NCBI GenBank assembly: GCA_029975475.1
Contig: JARKPB010000018.1
Location: forward strand, 62,001 to 126,000
Source of the DNA: Anaerolineaceae bacterium
GTDB lineage: Bacteria; Chloroflexota; Anaerolineae; Anaerolineales; Anaerolineaceae
Reading direction: 5' to 3'
DNA: 64,000 nucleotides
In this document: positions 8,965 through 16,717 of the stretch, piece by piece
Position numbering within the stretch: position 1 is the first letter of the stretch
How the letters are laid out: the number at the start of each line of letters is the position of its first letter
Translations under genes and position numbers: made by a program
Notes under the pieces: model-generated
Databases searched by the model: none
What the model saw: only the letters and a program-made list of their open reading frames with translations
Told to the model about the DNA's origin: nothing

Positions 8965-9984
8965 TTATTTCACCCAGCGGGTCTCCAGAAAATCCTGGAT
9001 CCGTCCGCTGTGATAGGCTTTAAGGGATCCGCTGGGCCGCTTAAGCCGCGGATAGACCAGCCAGACCAGCAGCCCTTTTTCGGTATGCAGGCGGTTTTCT
9101 GCCTGGTCGAAGATTACCGAACGCGGTGAATCCAGCACCTCATCTGTGGCTTCCACATTGCGCGAAGCCGGCAGGCAGTGCATCACCTTGGCGTGGGATG
9201 GCGCCTTCTTGAGCAGGTCCATATTGACCTGGTAAGCCGGCATGAAGGCTTTGGAGCGTTCCGGGATCTCGGCTTCCTGCCCTACCCACCACCACAGATC
9301 GGTGTAAATAAAGTCAGCGTCCTTGACCGCCTCGACCGGGTCATCGGTGACGCGCAGGCTTCCGCCGGATACAGCGTTGTTTTCGCGGGCAATCTTTTGC
9401 CAGGCTTCGGGCGCCTGGTATTTCTTCGGCGCGGCGTGGGTAAAACTCATTCCCAGACGGGTGCAGATATGCATCAGCGAGGAGCAGACATTGGTGGCGT
9501 CGCCGACAAAGGTGACCTTGAGCTGCTCGAGCGGCTTGCCAGCCTCTTTGTGCTCCAGCATGGTCAGGACATCACAGACCACCTGGGTGGGGTGATTGTA
9601 GTCGGTCAGGCCGTTGATCACCGGTACCGTGGCATATTTCGCCAGACCCAGCATGGTCTCGTGTTTCAGGGTGCGAGCCATGATCACATCCGTCATGCGC
9701 GAAAGCACCTGGGCAGTGTCGCCCAGCGATTCGCGCGCGCCCAGATGAATTTCGCCCGGTTTCAGGTAAAGCGCGTGACCGCCCAGTTCAGACATCGCGA
9801 CCTCGAAAGAGACGCGCGTGCGGGTCGAGGGCTCTTCAAAGATCATCGCCAGCGAGGCATCCTGCAGCAACCTGGGGGTGCATCCCTGCTTGTCAGCTTC
9901 TTTGATCATGCGAGTCAGGCTGATCAGGTCAAGCAGTTCTTCCTTGCTGAAATCCTGGGTATCGATAAAATGTTTCAGTTCCAT
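8965..9984 (-). CDS. Putrescine carbamoyltransferase
   Basis: A 339-residue member of the aspartate/ornithine carbamoyltransferase family. Carbamoyl-phosphate motifs 'STRT' (53-56), 'HPTQ' (131-134) and 'HCLP' (269-272) are present, and 'YQVNMDLLKKA' lies just before the last. In the agmatine deiminase pathway it phosphorolyses N-carbamoylputrescine to putrescine and carbamoyl phosphate. Context with aguA and the APC carrier favours putrescine over ornithine. The specificity loop 'LWWWVGQEAE' and the long C-terminal helix also differ from the usual OTC 'W.SMG' pattern. The start at ATG 9984 is chosen because CAGGAGT precedes it; an upstream in-frame extension has no homology-like character. 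Confidence 0.85.
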   Translation of the reverse strand: MELKHFIDTQDFSKEELLDLISLTRMIKEADKQGCTPRLLQDASLAMIFEEPSTRTRVSFEVAMSELGGHALYLKPGEIHLGARESLGDTAQVLSRMTDVIMARTLKHETMLGLAKYATVPVINGLTDYNHPTQVVCDVLTMLEHKEAGKPLEQLKVTFVGDATNVCSSLMHICTRLGMSFTHAAPKKYQAPEAWQKIARENNAVSGGSLRVTDDPVEAVKDADFIYTDLWWWVGQEAEIPERSKAFMPAYQVNMDLLKKAPSHAKVMHCLPASRNVEATDEVLDSPRSVIFDQAENRLHTEKGLLVWLVYPRLKRPSGSLKAYHSGRIQDFLETRWVK

Positions 9985-10009
9985 AACATACTCCTGTTGA
10001 AAAGTTACC

Positions 10010-10024
10010 CGGGCAGGCTGCCCG
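10010..10024. promoter_or_regulatory. Short palindrome between the Lrp-type regulator and ptc genes
   Basis: CGGGCAG-g-CTGCCCG is a perfect 7+7 palindrome in the 46-bp gap between the regulator stop and the carbamoyltransferase start. It could be an RNA hairpin or a protein site; nothing else identifies it. Confidence 0.3.
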
Positions 10025-10030
10025 TTGGGA

Positions 10031-10519
10031 TCAATCTTCACCGCGGCGCGGGGCAAAATCGCTCGCCGCGGGCATCCATTCGTCAATGTTGCGCAAGATG
10101 CGCGGAACCAACGCGTAGCCGCGCACAGTCACTCCCGGAAGGGCTGGCAGCCGCTTGCGTAAAAATTCGTGCATGTCATCATTCGATTTGAAGCGGCCCT
10201 CGATAGAAAGTTCCCGCGTCCCCTGACCAAAGGCGATGTAGGAGATTTCGGGCATCCCTTTCAACGTGGCAACCACGTCGTCTTCGCAGGCGGGGTCCAC
10301 ATCCAGAAAAATATCCACCGCGGTAACATAGCCGAAGGCGGAGGGGTCCAGAATCGCTGTCAGCCGCACCGCGCCGGAATTCAACAGGCGGTCGATGCGC
10401 TTGCGAATGGTGCGTTCATTGGCGCGGAGATGGCGGGCCACATCCGAAGCGGAGCGCCGCCCGTCTTCCTGCAGCGCCAGAAGTATCTGATAATCCAATT
10501 CGTCAAAATCTGGTTTCAT
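10031..10519 (-). CDS. Lrp/AsnC-family transcriptional regulator
   Basis: A 162-residue regulator. The N-terminal winged helix-turn-helix (residues 6-60) begins 'LDYQILLALQEDGRRSASDVA' split across 8-28, with the recognition part 'RANERTIRKRIDRLLNSG'; the C-terminal RAM-like domain has 'GTRELSIEGRFKSNDDMHEF'. Lrp-type proteins bind amino acids or their derivatives and often control adjacent catabolic operons and themselves. It heads the agmatine operon. ATG 10519 is chosen because the homologous N-terminus starts there; the longer reading would run through two operator-like palindromes. No ribosome site is seen, so the mRNA may be nearly leaderless. Confidence 0.8.
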   Translation of the reverse strand: MKPDFDELDYQILLALQEDGRRSASDVARHLRANERTIRKRIDRLLNSGAVRLTAILDPSAFGYVTAVDIFLDVDPACEDDVVATLKGMPEISYIAFGQGTRELSIEGRFKSNDDMHEFLRKRLPALPGVTVRGYALVPRILRNIDEWMPAASDFAPRRGED

Positions 10520-10522
10520 ATT

Positions 10523-10558
10523 GTTCCGTTTCGGAACTATAAAATTCCGTTTCGGTAT
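10523..10558. promoter_or_regulatory. Tandem palindromic operators upstream of the Lrp-type regulator
   Basis: Two related palindromes, GTTCCGTTTCGGAAC (10523-10537, perfect arms) and ATTCCGTTTCGGTAT (10544-10558, one mismatch), have centres 21 bp apart, about two helical turns. They lie directly against the start codon of the Lrp-type regulator, with A/T-rich DNA beyond. The spacing suggests cooperative binding of a dimeric or multimeric regulator, most simply autoregulation. Confidence 0.6.
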
Positions 10559-10680
10559 AATTATCATAACAAAAAATGACCCCGAATTCAATTCCGACAA
10601 TCGTCACCAGTTTTGAATGACAAAACAGCCGCCAATCTTACGATCGCCGGCTGTCAATCTCTGCAGCTTGATTGACCTTA

Positions 10681-12006
10681 TCAGGCTTCGTCCGCGCTCA
10701 CCCACCAGCCTTCCAGTTCGGGCCGCTCGCGTTTTTGCAGAATTTCTTCCTGCCCCTCTTCCAGCCACAGAACGCAAGGCCGGGTGGCCATGTTGTAATT
10801 GGAGGACATGCTGAGCTGATAAGCACCCGCGACAGGCGTGACCATCAAGTCAGAGCGCTGAACCATCGGCATCATGATCCCCTTGATCAGCTCATCGCCA
10901 GATTCGCAGAATTTACCCACAATATGGCTGCTGAAGCGCCCTTCGGCTTCCGGGTTATTGACCATAATGGCCGCGTATTGAGCGCCGTAAAGCGCCGGCC
11001 GGGGGTTATCCGCCAGACCGCCGTCCACCGCGATGAAATAAGTGCCGTCGGCGGTGAATTTGGTCGTGCCAACCCGGTACAGCGCCACACCGGCGCGCGC
11101 CGCGAGGTAGCGCCCGGGCTCAATCACAATTTTCGGCAGCGGCCAGTTGCGCTTGCTGTACTCGGAATTGACCGCCGCGCACACTGCTGAAATCCAGTCC
11201 GAAACCGGGCGGGCGGCCTTTAATTGCTCCGGAACATACGGCTGGCCCCAACCGCCGCCCGGGCTGATTTCGCGGGGGACCAGACCTTCGCGCTCGGCCA
11301 GCTCAATCAGCATGCGCAAGGCATTGGCATACGGATCACCAAAATAAATCTGGGATCCCAGGTGAATGTGCAGGCCGCTCAGGTCCAGCCAGCGGTTCGC
11401 TTTCGCCCGCTGAATGCCTTTGCTGGCGGTGCCGTCGATCACCGAAAGGCCAAACTTGCTGGAACTGCTGCCGGTCTGCATGTAAGGATGTACGTTGTCA
11501 ATTTCCATCCCGGGAGTGATGCGCAGCCAGATGCGCGCCACCTTGCCCAGCCGGGAGGCGATTTCGGTGAGAAAATCTATCTCGTCCAGGCTGTCCACCA
11601 CAATCGAATGAATGCCCCACTCCAGAGCCAGTTCTAAGGCTTCGGGAGATTTGTTGTTCCCGTGCAGGTGGACTCGTTCTGGGTCAAATCCAGCTCGTTT
11701 GGCCATCATCAACTCCCGCAGGCTGGCCACATCCACCCCCAGCCCCAGTTCCGCGATTTTGCGCGCGAAACCGAGGGAGAAATAGGCTTTTCCGGCGTAG
11801 GTGATCTCCCACTCGCCCGGGTAACAGCCAAACAATGACCGAATGCTCTCCACCTGATGGCGCAGCGTGGCGCCGTCATACAGATACAGCGGGGTATCGT
11901 ATTTCAGTGCCAGGGTTTCGAGGTCAAAACCGGCGATCTGCAATTTCCCGTTCTTTAAGCCTGCGCTGACCGGCAGGATTGGTTGACATTCCGTAAAAGT
12001 GCTCAC
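10681..12006 (-). CDS. lysA: Diaminopimelate decarboxylase
   Basis: A 441-residue PLP enzyme of the alanine racemase-like fold-III class that makes lysine from meso-diaminopimelate. Visible motifs are the PLP-lysine region 'EITYAGKAYFSLGFA', 'HLHGNNKSPEAL', the glycine-rich phosphate site 'SPGGGWGQPY', 'IEPGRYLAA', the 'CESGDEL' substrate/catalytic Cys motif and 'AGAYQLSMSSNYN'. GTG 12006 is preferred as start because AGGAAGG lies six bases upstream; a second GTG 16 codons earlier is possible. It is separated by 161 bp from the Lrp-type gene, so it need not belong to the agmatine operon. Carboxynorspermidine decarboxylase is a relative, but the motifs fit LysA better. Confidence 0.85.
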   Translation of the reverse strand: MSTFTECQPILPVSAGLKNGKLQIAGFDLETLALKYDTPLYLYDGATLRHQVESIRSLFGCYPGEWEITYAGKAYFSLGFARKIAELGLGVDVASLRELMMAKRAGFDPERVHLHGNNKSPEALELALEWGIHSIVVDSLDEIDFLTEIASRLGKVARIWLRITPGMEIDNVHPYMQTGSSSSKFGLSVIDGTASKGIQRAKANRWLDLSGLHIHLGSQIYFGDPYANALRMLIELAEREGLVPREISPGGGWGQPYVPEQLKAARPVSDWISAVCAAVNSEYSKRNWPLPKIVIEPGRYLAARAGVALYRVGTTKFTADGTYFIAVDGGLADNPRPALYGAQYAAIMVNNPEAEGRFSSHIVGKFCESGDELIKGIMMPMVQRSDLMVTPVAGAYQLSMSSNYNMATRPCVLWLEEGQEEILQKRERPELEGWWVSADEA

Positions 12007-12136
12007 AGGCGGCCTTCCTGAAATTAGATTGCGGTTATATATACCATAAATCACAGCAAACCAGCCCTGAATCTTGCGCCGAACGCTCCGATTTCCGCTA
12101 TACTAGTCATAACTTTTTATACGGAGAAGGACAGCC

Positions 12137-12979
12137 ATGAATGCCAGCACGCAAATCGCCATTATTGGCCCGGGAGTTATGGGCGAAGCCGTGATCGCCG
12201 GAATTATCCATCGTTCGATCGCCACGCCGCAGCAAATCACCGCTGCCGGCCCGGAGCAGCAGCGCCTGGATGAGCTCAAAGACCGCTACGGTATTCGCGT
12301 CACGCGCGACAACGGCGAGGCCGCTCAACACGCCGACCTGGTCGTGCTTTCGGTAAAACCACAGCGCTTAAAGTTCGCCCTGCCCAGTCTGCGCGGCCGC
12401 CTGAAACCTGACGCCCTGGTGATCTCGATCGTCGCCGGCGCGACCATCGAGAACATCGCGGCCGGCCTGCAGCACAGCCACCTGGTGCGCGCCATGCCCA
12501 ACACCCCGGGTCAAATCGGCGAAGGCATCAGCGTCTGGACGGTCAGTCCCGGATTAAGCGCCGACCACAAAGAACAGGCGGCGGAACTCTTGACCGCGCT
12601 GGGCGAACATGTATTCATGGAAGAGGAATCCTTTTTAGATATGGCCACCGCGCTTTCCGGTTCCGGCCCGGCGTATGTCTTCATGTTTATGGAGGCGATG
12701 ATTGACGCGGGGGTGCACCTGGGGTTTCCGCGCCGGATCGCCGAACAGCTGGTTGAGCAAACCATCCGCGGCTCGGTGGATTACTATGCGCATAAGAAGA
12801 ACCACCCGGCCCAACTGCGCAACGAAGTAACCTCTCCGGGCGGCACATCAGCCGCAGCCCTTTATTACCTGGAAAAAGCCGGCTTTCGCACCGCGGTCAG
12901 TCGCGCTATCTGGGCGGCTTATGAACGCTCGCAGGAACTTGGCCGCGGCCGCGATACGCAGATCCCGGAAAAAGGATAA
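12137..12979 (+). CDS. proC: Pyrroline-5-carboxylate reductase
   Basis: A 280-residue enzyme for the last step of proline synthesis, reducing pyrroline-5-carboxylate with NAD(P)H. The N-terminal Rossmann motif is 'IAIIGPGVMGEAV' and the middle has 'VLSVKPQ' and 'VRAMPNTPG' (about 123-131). The C-terminal dimerisation domain carries the family signature 'ALSGSGPAYVFMFMEAMIDAG' split over residues 176-196, and 'VTSPGGTSAAAL'. GGAGAAGG precedes the ATG. It is divergent from lysA and followed at 32 bp by a zinc-ribbon protein gene on the same strand. Confidence 0.93.
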   Translation: MNASTQIAIIGPGVMGEAVIAGIIHRSIATPQQITAAGPEQQRLDELKDRYGIRVTRDNGEAAQHADLVVLSVKPQRLKFALPSLRGRLKPDALVISIVAGATIENIAAGLQHSHLVRAMPNTPGQIGEGISVWTVSPGLSADHKEQAAELLTALGEHVFMEEESFLDMATALSGSGPAYVFMFMEAMIDAGVHLGFPRRIAEQLVEQTIRGSVDYYAHKKNHPAQLRNEVTSPGGTSAAALYYLEKAGFRTAVSRAIWAAYERSQELGRGRDTQIPEKG

Positions 12980-13011
12980 TCCTTGCGCATTTTTGTATAA
13001 TTAAGACAATT

Positions 13012-13575
13012 ATGCAGCCCAGACGACCGCGCATTCCCCCTTTGCCTCTGCGCCCTGACATTGCCGGCAGCTTTGAAAGCCGGATTCAGCTGGCTCACCA
13101 GCATTTTTCGCGGGGCGAATTTGTGCGTGCCGGTTTTCTGTTCGAGGAACTGGCAACCGCGGCTGCCCGGCGCGGCGGACCGCGCGCGCCGCTCTTTTTC
13201 CTGCAGGCCAGCCGGGCGTTCTTTCACGCCCGCGAGGCTGAAAAAGCCATGCAGCTGGCCCGCAGCGCATACAATGCCTGGCAGGCCCGTCCAGCCGGCT
13301 CGCCGGCCGCGGGCTTGCTGCGTCTGGCAGATGAAGCCGACCGGCTGGGATACGCGCAGCAGGCGCAAGCGCTGCGGTCATGGCTGGCTGATTTTCCAGA
13401 CCGGGCGGACAGTCCGGCGTCCAATCCGGCGGCAGGCGGTGCGAAACCGCGCCTTCCTCTCCAGTGCCCCGCCTGCGGCGGCCCGGTGTATCCCGACGAG
13501 GTGGAATGGCTGGACGATAAAACGGCGCGCTGTGATTTTTGTGGAAATCCGCTGCGTGCGGATGGAGATCGCTAA
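13012..13575 (+). CDS. Conserved hypothetical protein with C-terminal zinc ribbon
   Basis: A 187-residue protein. Residues about 20-125 are Ala/Arg-rich helices that look like tetratricopeptide-type repeats ('ALFFLQASRAFFHAREAEKA'-like pattern, 'AEKAMQLARSAYNAW'). The C-terminus has a four-cysteine ribbon, 'CPACGGPV' (about 150) and 'CDFCGNPL' (about 174). The overlapping alternative frame from 13061 is nearly as long but loses the ribbon, so this frame is preferred. It follows proC and precedes the histidine kinase gene; a regulatory or scaffolding role is possible but unproven. Confidence 0.6.
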   Translation: MQPRRPRIPPLPLRPDIAGSFESRIQLAHQHFSRGEFVRAGFLFEELATAAARRGGPRAPLFFLQASRAFFHAREAEKAMQLARSAYNAWQARPAGSPAAGLLRLADEADRLGYAQQAQALRSWLADFPDRADSPASNPAAGGAKPRLPLQCPACGGPVYPDEVEWLDDKTARCDFCGNPLRADGDR

Positions 13576-13623
13576 TTGTTTTAACGACTGTGATGGCTAT
13601 TCTGTAAGGAAAAGAGCAGCGCA

Positions 13624-16269
13624 ATGAAAAGGTTGTGGCGTTTCTGGCCCCTGCGCATCACCCTCATTTATTTCATTGTCTCTGCGCTCTGGATCGTCTT
13701 CAGCGATTCCATCCTTAACCGCCTGACCGGTTCCCTGGCCGCGGCATCCATCTGGCAAACCTATAAAGGTCTGTTCTTCATCACAGCCACGTCCGCCTTA
13801 ATTTTTGGCCTGACGTACACTGTTTTTCGCCAAAAACAGCAGGCGCTAAAAGAACTGGAAGCCAGCCGCCAGGGTTTTTCTATCCTGTTTTCCAATCACC
13901 CCCAGCCCATGTGGGTTTACGATCTTGAGACCGCCCGCTTCCTGGCGGTCAATGAAGCCGCGGTTGCGCGCTACGGCTACAGCGCGGACGAATTCCAAAC
14001 GATGAGCCTGTTTGATATCTGCCCGGAGAACGAAGTCGAACGGCTGAAAAAAGCGCTCGAAACCCCGCGCATGATGCTGCAAGAATCCGGCATCTGGCAG
14101 CATCAAGACCGTAAGGGTATCCTTTTCCCGGTCCAGATCACTTCACACACCCTGGAATTTGGCGGACGCTCGGCCGTCCTGGTTCAAGCGCGGGATGTAT
14201 CCGCTGAAGTCGAAGCCTTCCAGGCTTTAGAGCACACCCGGCGCGAGCAGGCGGATTTGCAGGAGATCATCAACCGCAGCCCGATCGTTGTCATCCGGTG
14301 GGGAAACCAGCCCGGCTGGCCAATTGAACTGGTATCAGACGGTATTAGCCAGTTTGGATACTCAAAAACCGAGCTGTTGAAAGCCGGGTTTTTATTCATC
14401 CATCTCATTCATCCAGAGGATCAAGAACGGGTTAAACAGGAAGTCGCTTATTACCTTGACCACCGGCAGGATGAATTCCGCCAGGAATACCGGCTGCTCA
14501 ATTCCCGCGGAGAAGTTTGCTGGGTTGAGGACCTGACCCTTGTTCGGCGGGACGAAAACGGAGAAATTGTTTATTTTCAGGGTATTTTACTGGACTCGAC
14601 CGCCAGGAAACAATCCGAACTAAACCTGCGCGAAACCTTCCTGGCGCTGCAGGAAAGCGAAGAGAGGCTTCGCCAGTATATTGATTTTCTGCCTGATCCA
14701 ACCCTGGCGGTGGATCCCAACGGAAAGGTCACGATCTGGAACCGCGCGCTGGAAGAATTCAGCGGTGTGCGGCGCGAAGAAATCCTGGGGAAGGATTATC
14801 ACGTTTACTCCCCGCTTTTTTACCGTCAGGCGCATCCGATGCTGGTGGATCTGGCGTTAGAAGCGGATCATAAGAAACTCAAACAATTCTATCCAGGCGT
14901 CAAAATAGAAGGAAACGTACTGATCGGCGAAGTCGAGATGCCCGATTTCCGCGGCGGGATCACCGTGTGGGCAAAAGCGGCCCCCCTGCGCGATGCGCAG
15001 GGTCAATTAACAGGCGCGTTAGAGGTGATCCGCGATATCACTGAACGGGTAAAAGCTGAAAAAGAACTGCGCAGTGCCAGAGAAGCCCTTGAAGAGCGCG
15101 TCGCGGAGCGCACGCGCGAGCTAAACCAGGCCAATCTATTGCTGAAAGAGAAGCTACAGGCGCTGGAAGAAATGGAACAAACCATCCGAACCAGCGAACT
15201 GCGGCTGCGCGGCATCCTGGACAGCAGCAGCGCGATCATTTATCTGTACAATCTGCAGGATCAATTCATGTTCATTAACCGGCAATTCGAGACCGCTTTT
15301 CAGGTCAGCCAGGAAGATATTCTGGGTAAGACACCCGGAGAAGTCTTCCCGGGATACGATTCGCCCCTGATTGAAAACAACGCCCGTGTCCGCGAAGAGG
15401 CCTGTCCGCTGCAATTTACAGAAACTTTAGCCCTACCGGATGGTATGCACACGTATTTATCAACCAAATTTCCGCTCTTTGACGCCGCCGGAAAGATCTA
15501 CGGCGTGGGAGGCATATCAGCGGATATCACCGAACGCGAGCAGATGGAGAGGGAACTAAAAGAGACACACCTCAGGCTTCAGGCTGCATTCGACGAACTG
15601 GAAGCTTTCAGCTACTCGGTCTCGCACGATCTGCGCGCTCCCCTGCGGCGCATTGACGGGTTTTGCCAGGCGCTGGTCGAAGACTACCAAAATCAACTCG
15701 ACCCGACCGCCAGGCATTACCTCAAGCGCATCCGATCCGGGGTGCAGCAGATGGCCGCCCTGATTGACGCGCTTTTGCAGCTCTCGCGTTTAAATAAGAT
15801 GGAGCTCAACATCGGGCGGGTGGATCTTGTTCGCCTGTGCCGTGAAATTCAACACGAATTGATGCAGCTTGATCCGAAGCGGGCGGTCAATTTCTACCAT
15901 CCGGAAGAACTGATCGTTTACGGAGATGAAAAACTGCTGCGTATCGCCATGCGGAACCTGATGGACAACGCCTGGAAGTTTACCGTTGAACGCAATGTGG
16001 CTGAAATTTCCCTGAGCGAGGAGCGCCGGGAAGGACAACGCCTGATCTGTCTGCGCGATAACGGCATCGGTTTTGACCCAAAGTATACCGACCAGCTCTT
16101 TATCGCCTTTCAGCGCCTGCACGACCCCGCCCAGTACCCGGGCAGCGGAATCGGTCTGGCGACTGTCAAACGGATCATTCACCGGCATGGCGGCATGATA
16201 TGGGCAGAAGGAAATGTTAATGAAGGAGCGGCTTTCTACTTTACACTCCCGGGAAAAGCCAATGGATAA
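13624..16269 (+). CDS. Membrane-bound multi-PAS sensor histidine kinase
   Basis: An 881-residue kinase. Two membrane helices (about residues 10-28 and 45-66) are followed by four PAS-type domains (about 80-200, 210-335, 345-475 and 520-640). A coiled-coil-like stretch, 'EALEERVAERTRELNQA', lies near residue 490. The HisKA domain has 'SYSVSHDLRAPLRRIDGF' with phospho-acceptor His668. The ATPase domain has the N box 'RNLMDNAWKFT', 'DNGIGFDP' and 'GSGIGLATVKRIIHRHGG'. All kinase motifs look intact. It is the first gene of a three-gene signalling operon; its stop overlaps the next start by eight bases, so its likely partner is that single-domain response regulator. The many PAS domains suggest several inputs. 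Confidence 0.88.
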   Translation: MKRLWRFWPLRITLIYFIVSALWIVFSDSILNRLTGSLAAASIWQTYKGLFFITATSALIFGLTYTVFRQKQQALKELEASRQGFSILFSNHPQPMWVYDLETARFLAVNEAAVARYGYSADEFQTMSLFDICPENEVERLKKALETPRMMLQESGIWQHQDRKGILFPVQITSHTLEFGGRSAVLVQARDVSAEVEAFQALEHTRREQADLQEIINRSPIVVIRWGNQPGWPIELVSDGISQFGYSKTELLKAGFLFIHLIHPEDQERVKQEVAYYLDHRQDEFRQEYRLLNSRGEVCWVEDLTLVRRDENGEIVYFQGILLDSTARKQSELNLRETFLALQESEERLRQYIDFLPDPTLAVDPNGKVTIWNRALEEFSGVRREEILGKDYHVYSPLFYRQAHPMLVDLALEADHKKLKQFYPGVKIEGNVLIGEVEMPDFRGGITVWAKAAPLRDAQGQLTGALEVIRDITERVKAEKELRSAREALEERVAERTRELNQANLLLKEKLQALEEMEQTIRTSELRLRGILDSSSAIIYLYNLQDQFMFINRQFETAFQVSQEDILGKTPGEVFPGYDSPLIENNARVREEACPLQFTETLALPDGMHTYLSTKFPLFDAAGKIYGVGGISADITEREQMERELKETHLRLQAAFDELEAFSYSVSHDLRAPLRRIDGFCQALVEDYQNQLDPTARHYLKRIRSGVQQMAALIDALLQLSRLNKMELNIGRVDLVRLCREIQHELMQLDPKRAVNFYHPEELIVYGDEKLLRIAMRNLMDNAWKFTVERNVAEISLSEERREGQRLICLRDNGIGFDPKYTDQLFIAFQRLHDPAQYPGSGIGLATVKRIIHRHGGMIWAEGNVNEGAAFYFTLPGKANG

Positions 16270-16717
16270 TATCTCCTTAATTTTTCTGGTCGAAGACAAC
16301 CCCGACGACGAGTTGTTAACCCGCCGGGCCATAATCAGCAGCGGCCTGCCCATCCGGGTGGAGAGCGCGGTTGACGGTCCCCAGGCGCTGGAGATCCTCC
16401 TGGGCGCAGCCGCCCCCCAGGGATCTGCCCGTCTCACTCCCGACTTGATCTTCCTGGACTTAAAGCTTCCCCGCCTCAACGGGCTGGAAGTGTTGTCGAT
16501 CCTGCGCGGCCGCGCCGAGACCCGCCTGCTGCCTATCATTATTTTGACTTCATCCGCCGAAAAAAGCGACGTCTACCACGCTTATGAGCGCGGCTGCAAC
16601 AGCTATATCCAAAAACCGGTTGGGTTTGAACGCTTTGCCCAGTCCATCCACGCCGCCTGTCATTACTGGTTAAGGTTAAACCAGATGCCCGGTCAAAACA
16701 AGGGAACGACGCTATGA
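16262..16717 (+). CDS. Single-domain response regulator (Rcp1 type)
   Basis: A 151-residue receiver with no output domain. Acidic pocket 'VEDNPDDELL', phospho-acceptor Asp66 in 'DLIFLDLKLPRLNG', switch 'ILTSSAEKSD' and conserved Lys in 'SYIQKPVGF' are present. The insert between strands and the 'NPDDE' start are typical of the Rcp1/CheY-like group that works with phytochrome and PAS histidine kinases. ATG 16262, which overlaps the kinase stop, is preferred to an upstream ATG within the kinase gene. It overlaps the next gene by ATGA. It probably relays phosphate from the kinase to other proteins by contact, not DNA binding. Confidence 0.88.
   Translation: MDNISLIFLVEDNPDDELLTRRAIISSGLPIRVESAVDGPQALEILLGAAAPQGSARLTPDLIFLDLKLPRLNGLEVLSILRGRAETRLLPIIILTSSAEKSDVYHAYERGCNSYIQKPVGFERFAQSIHAACHYWLRLNQMPGQNKGTTL

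Noticed and set aside
9178-10191. 337-codon open frame on the plus strand
   Set aside because: Antisense to the carbamoyltransferase and Lrp-type genes, both well supported by motifs.
12091-12104. TATACT as the -10 of proC
   Set aside because: The -10 is good and well placed, but no acceptable -35 is seen at 16-18 bp, so it was not listed as a promoter.
13061-13627. Overlapping plus-strand frame in the zinc-ribbon gene
   Set aside because: The frame at 13012 keeps two CxxC pairs and an Ala-rich helical pattern; the other frame is Arg/Cys/Pro-rich without order.
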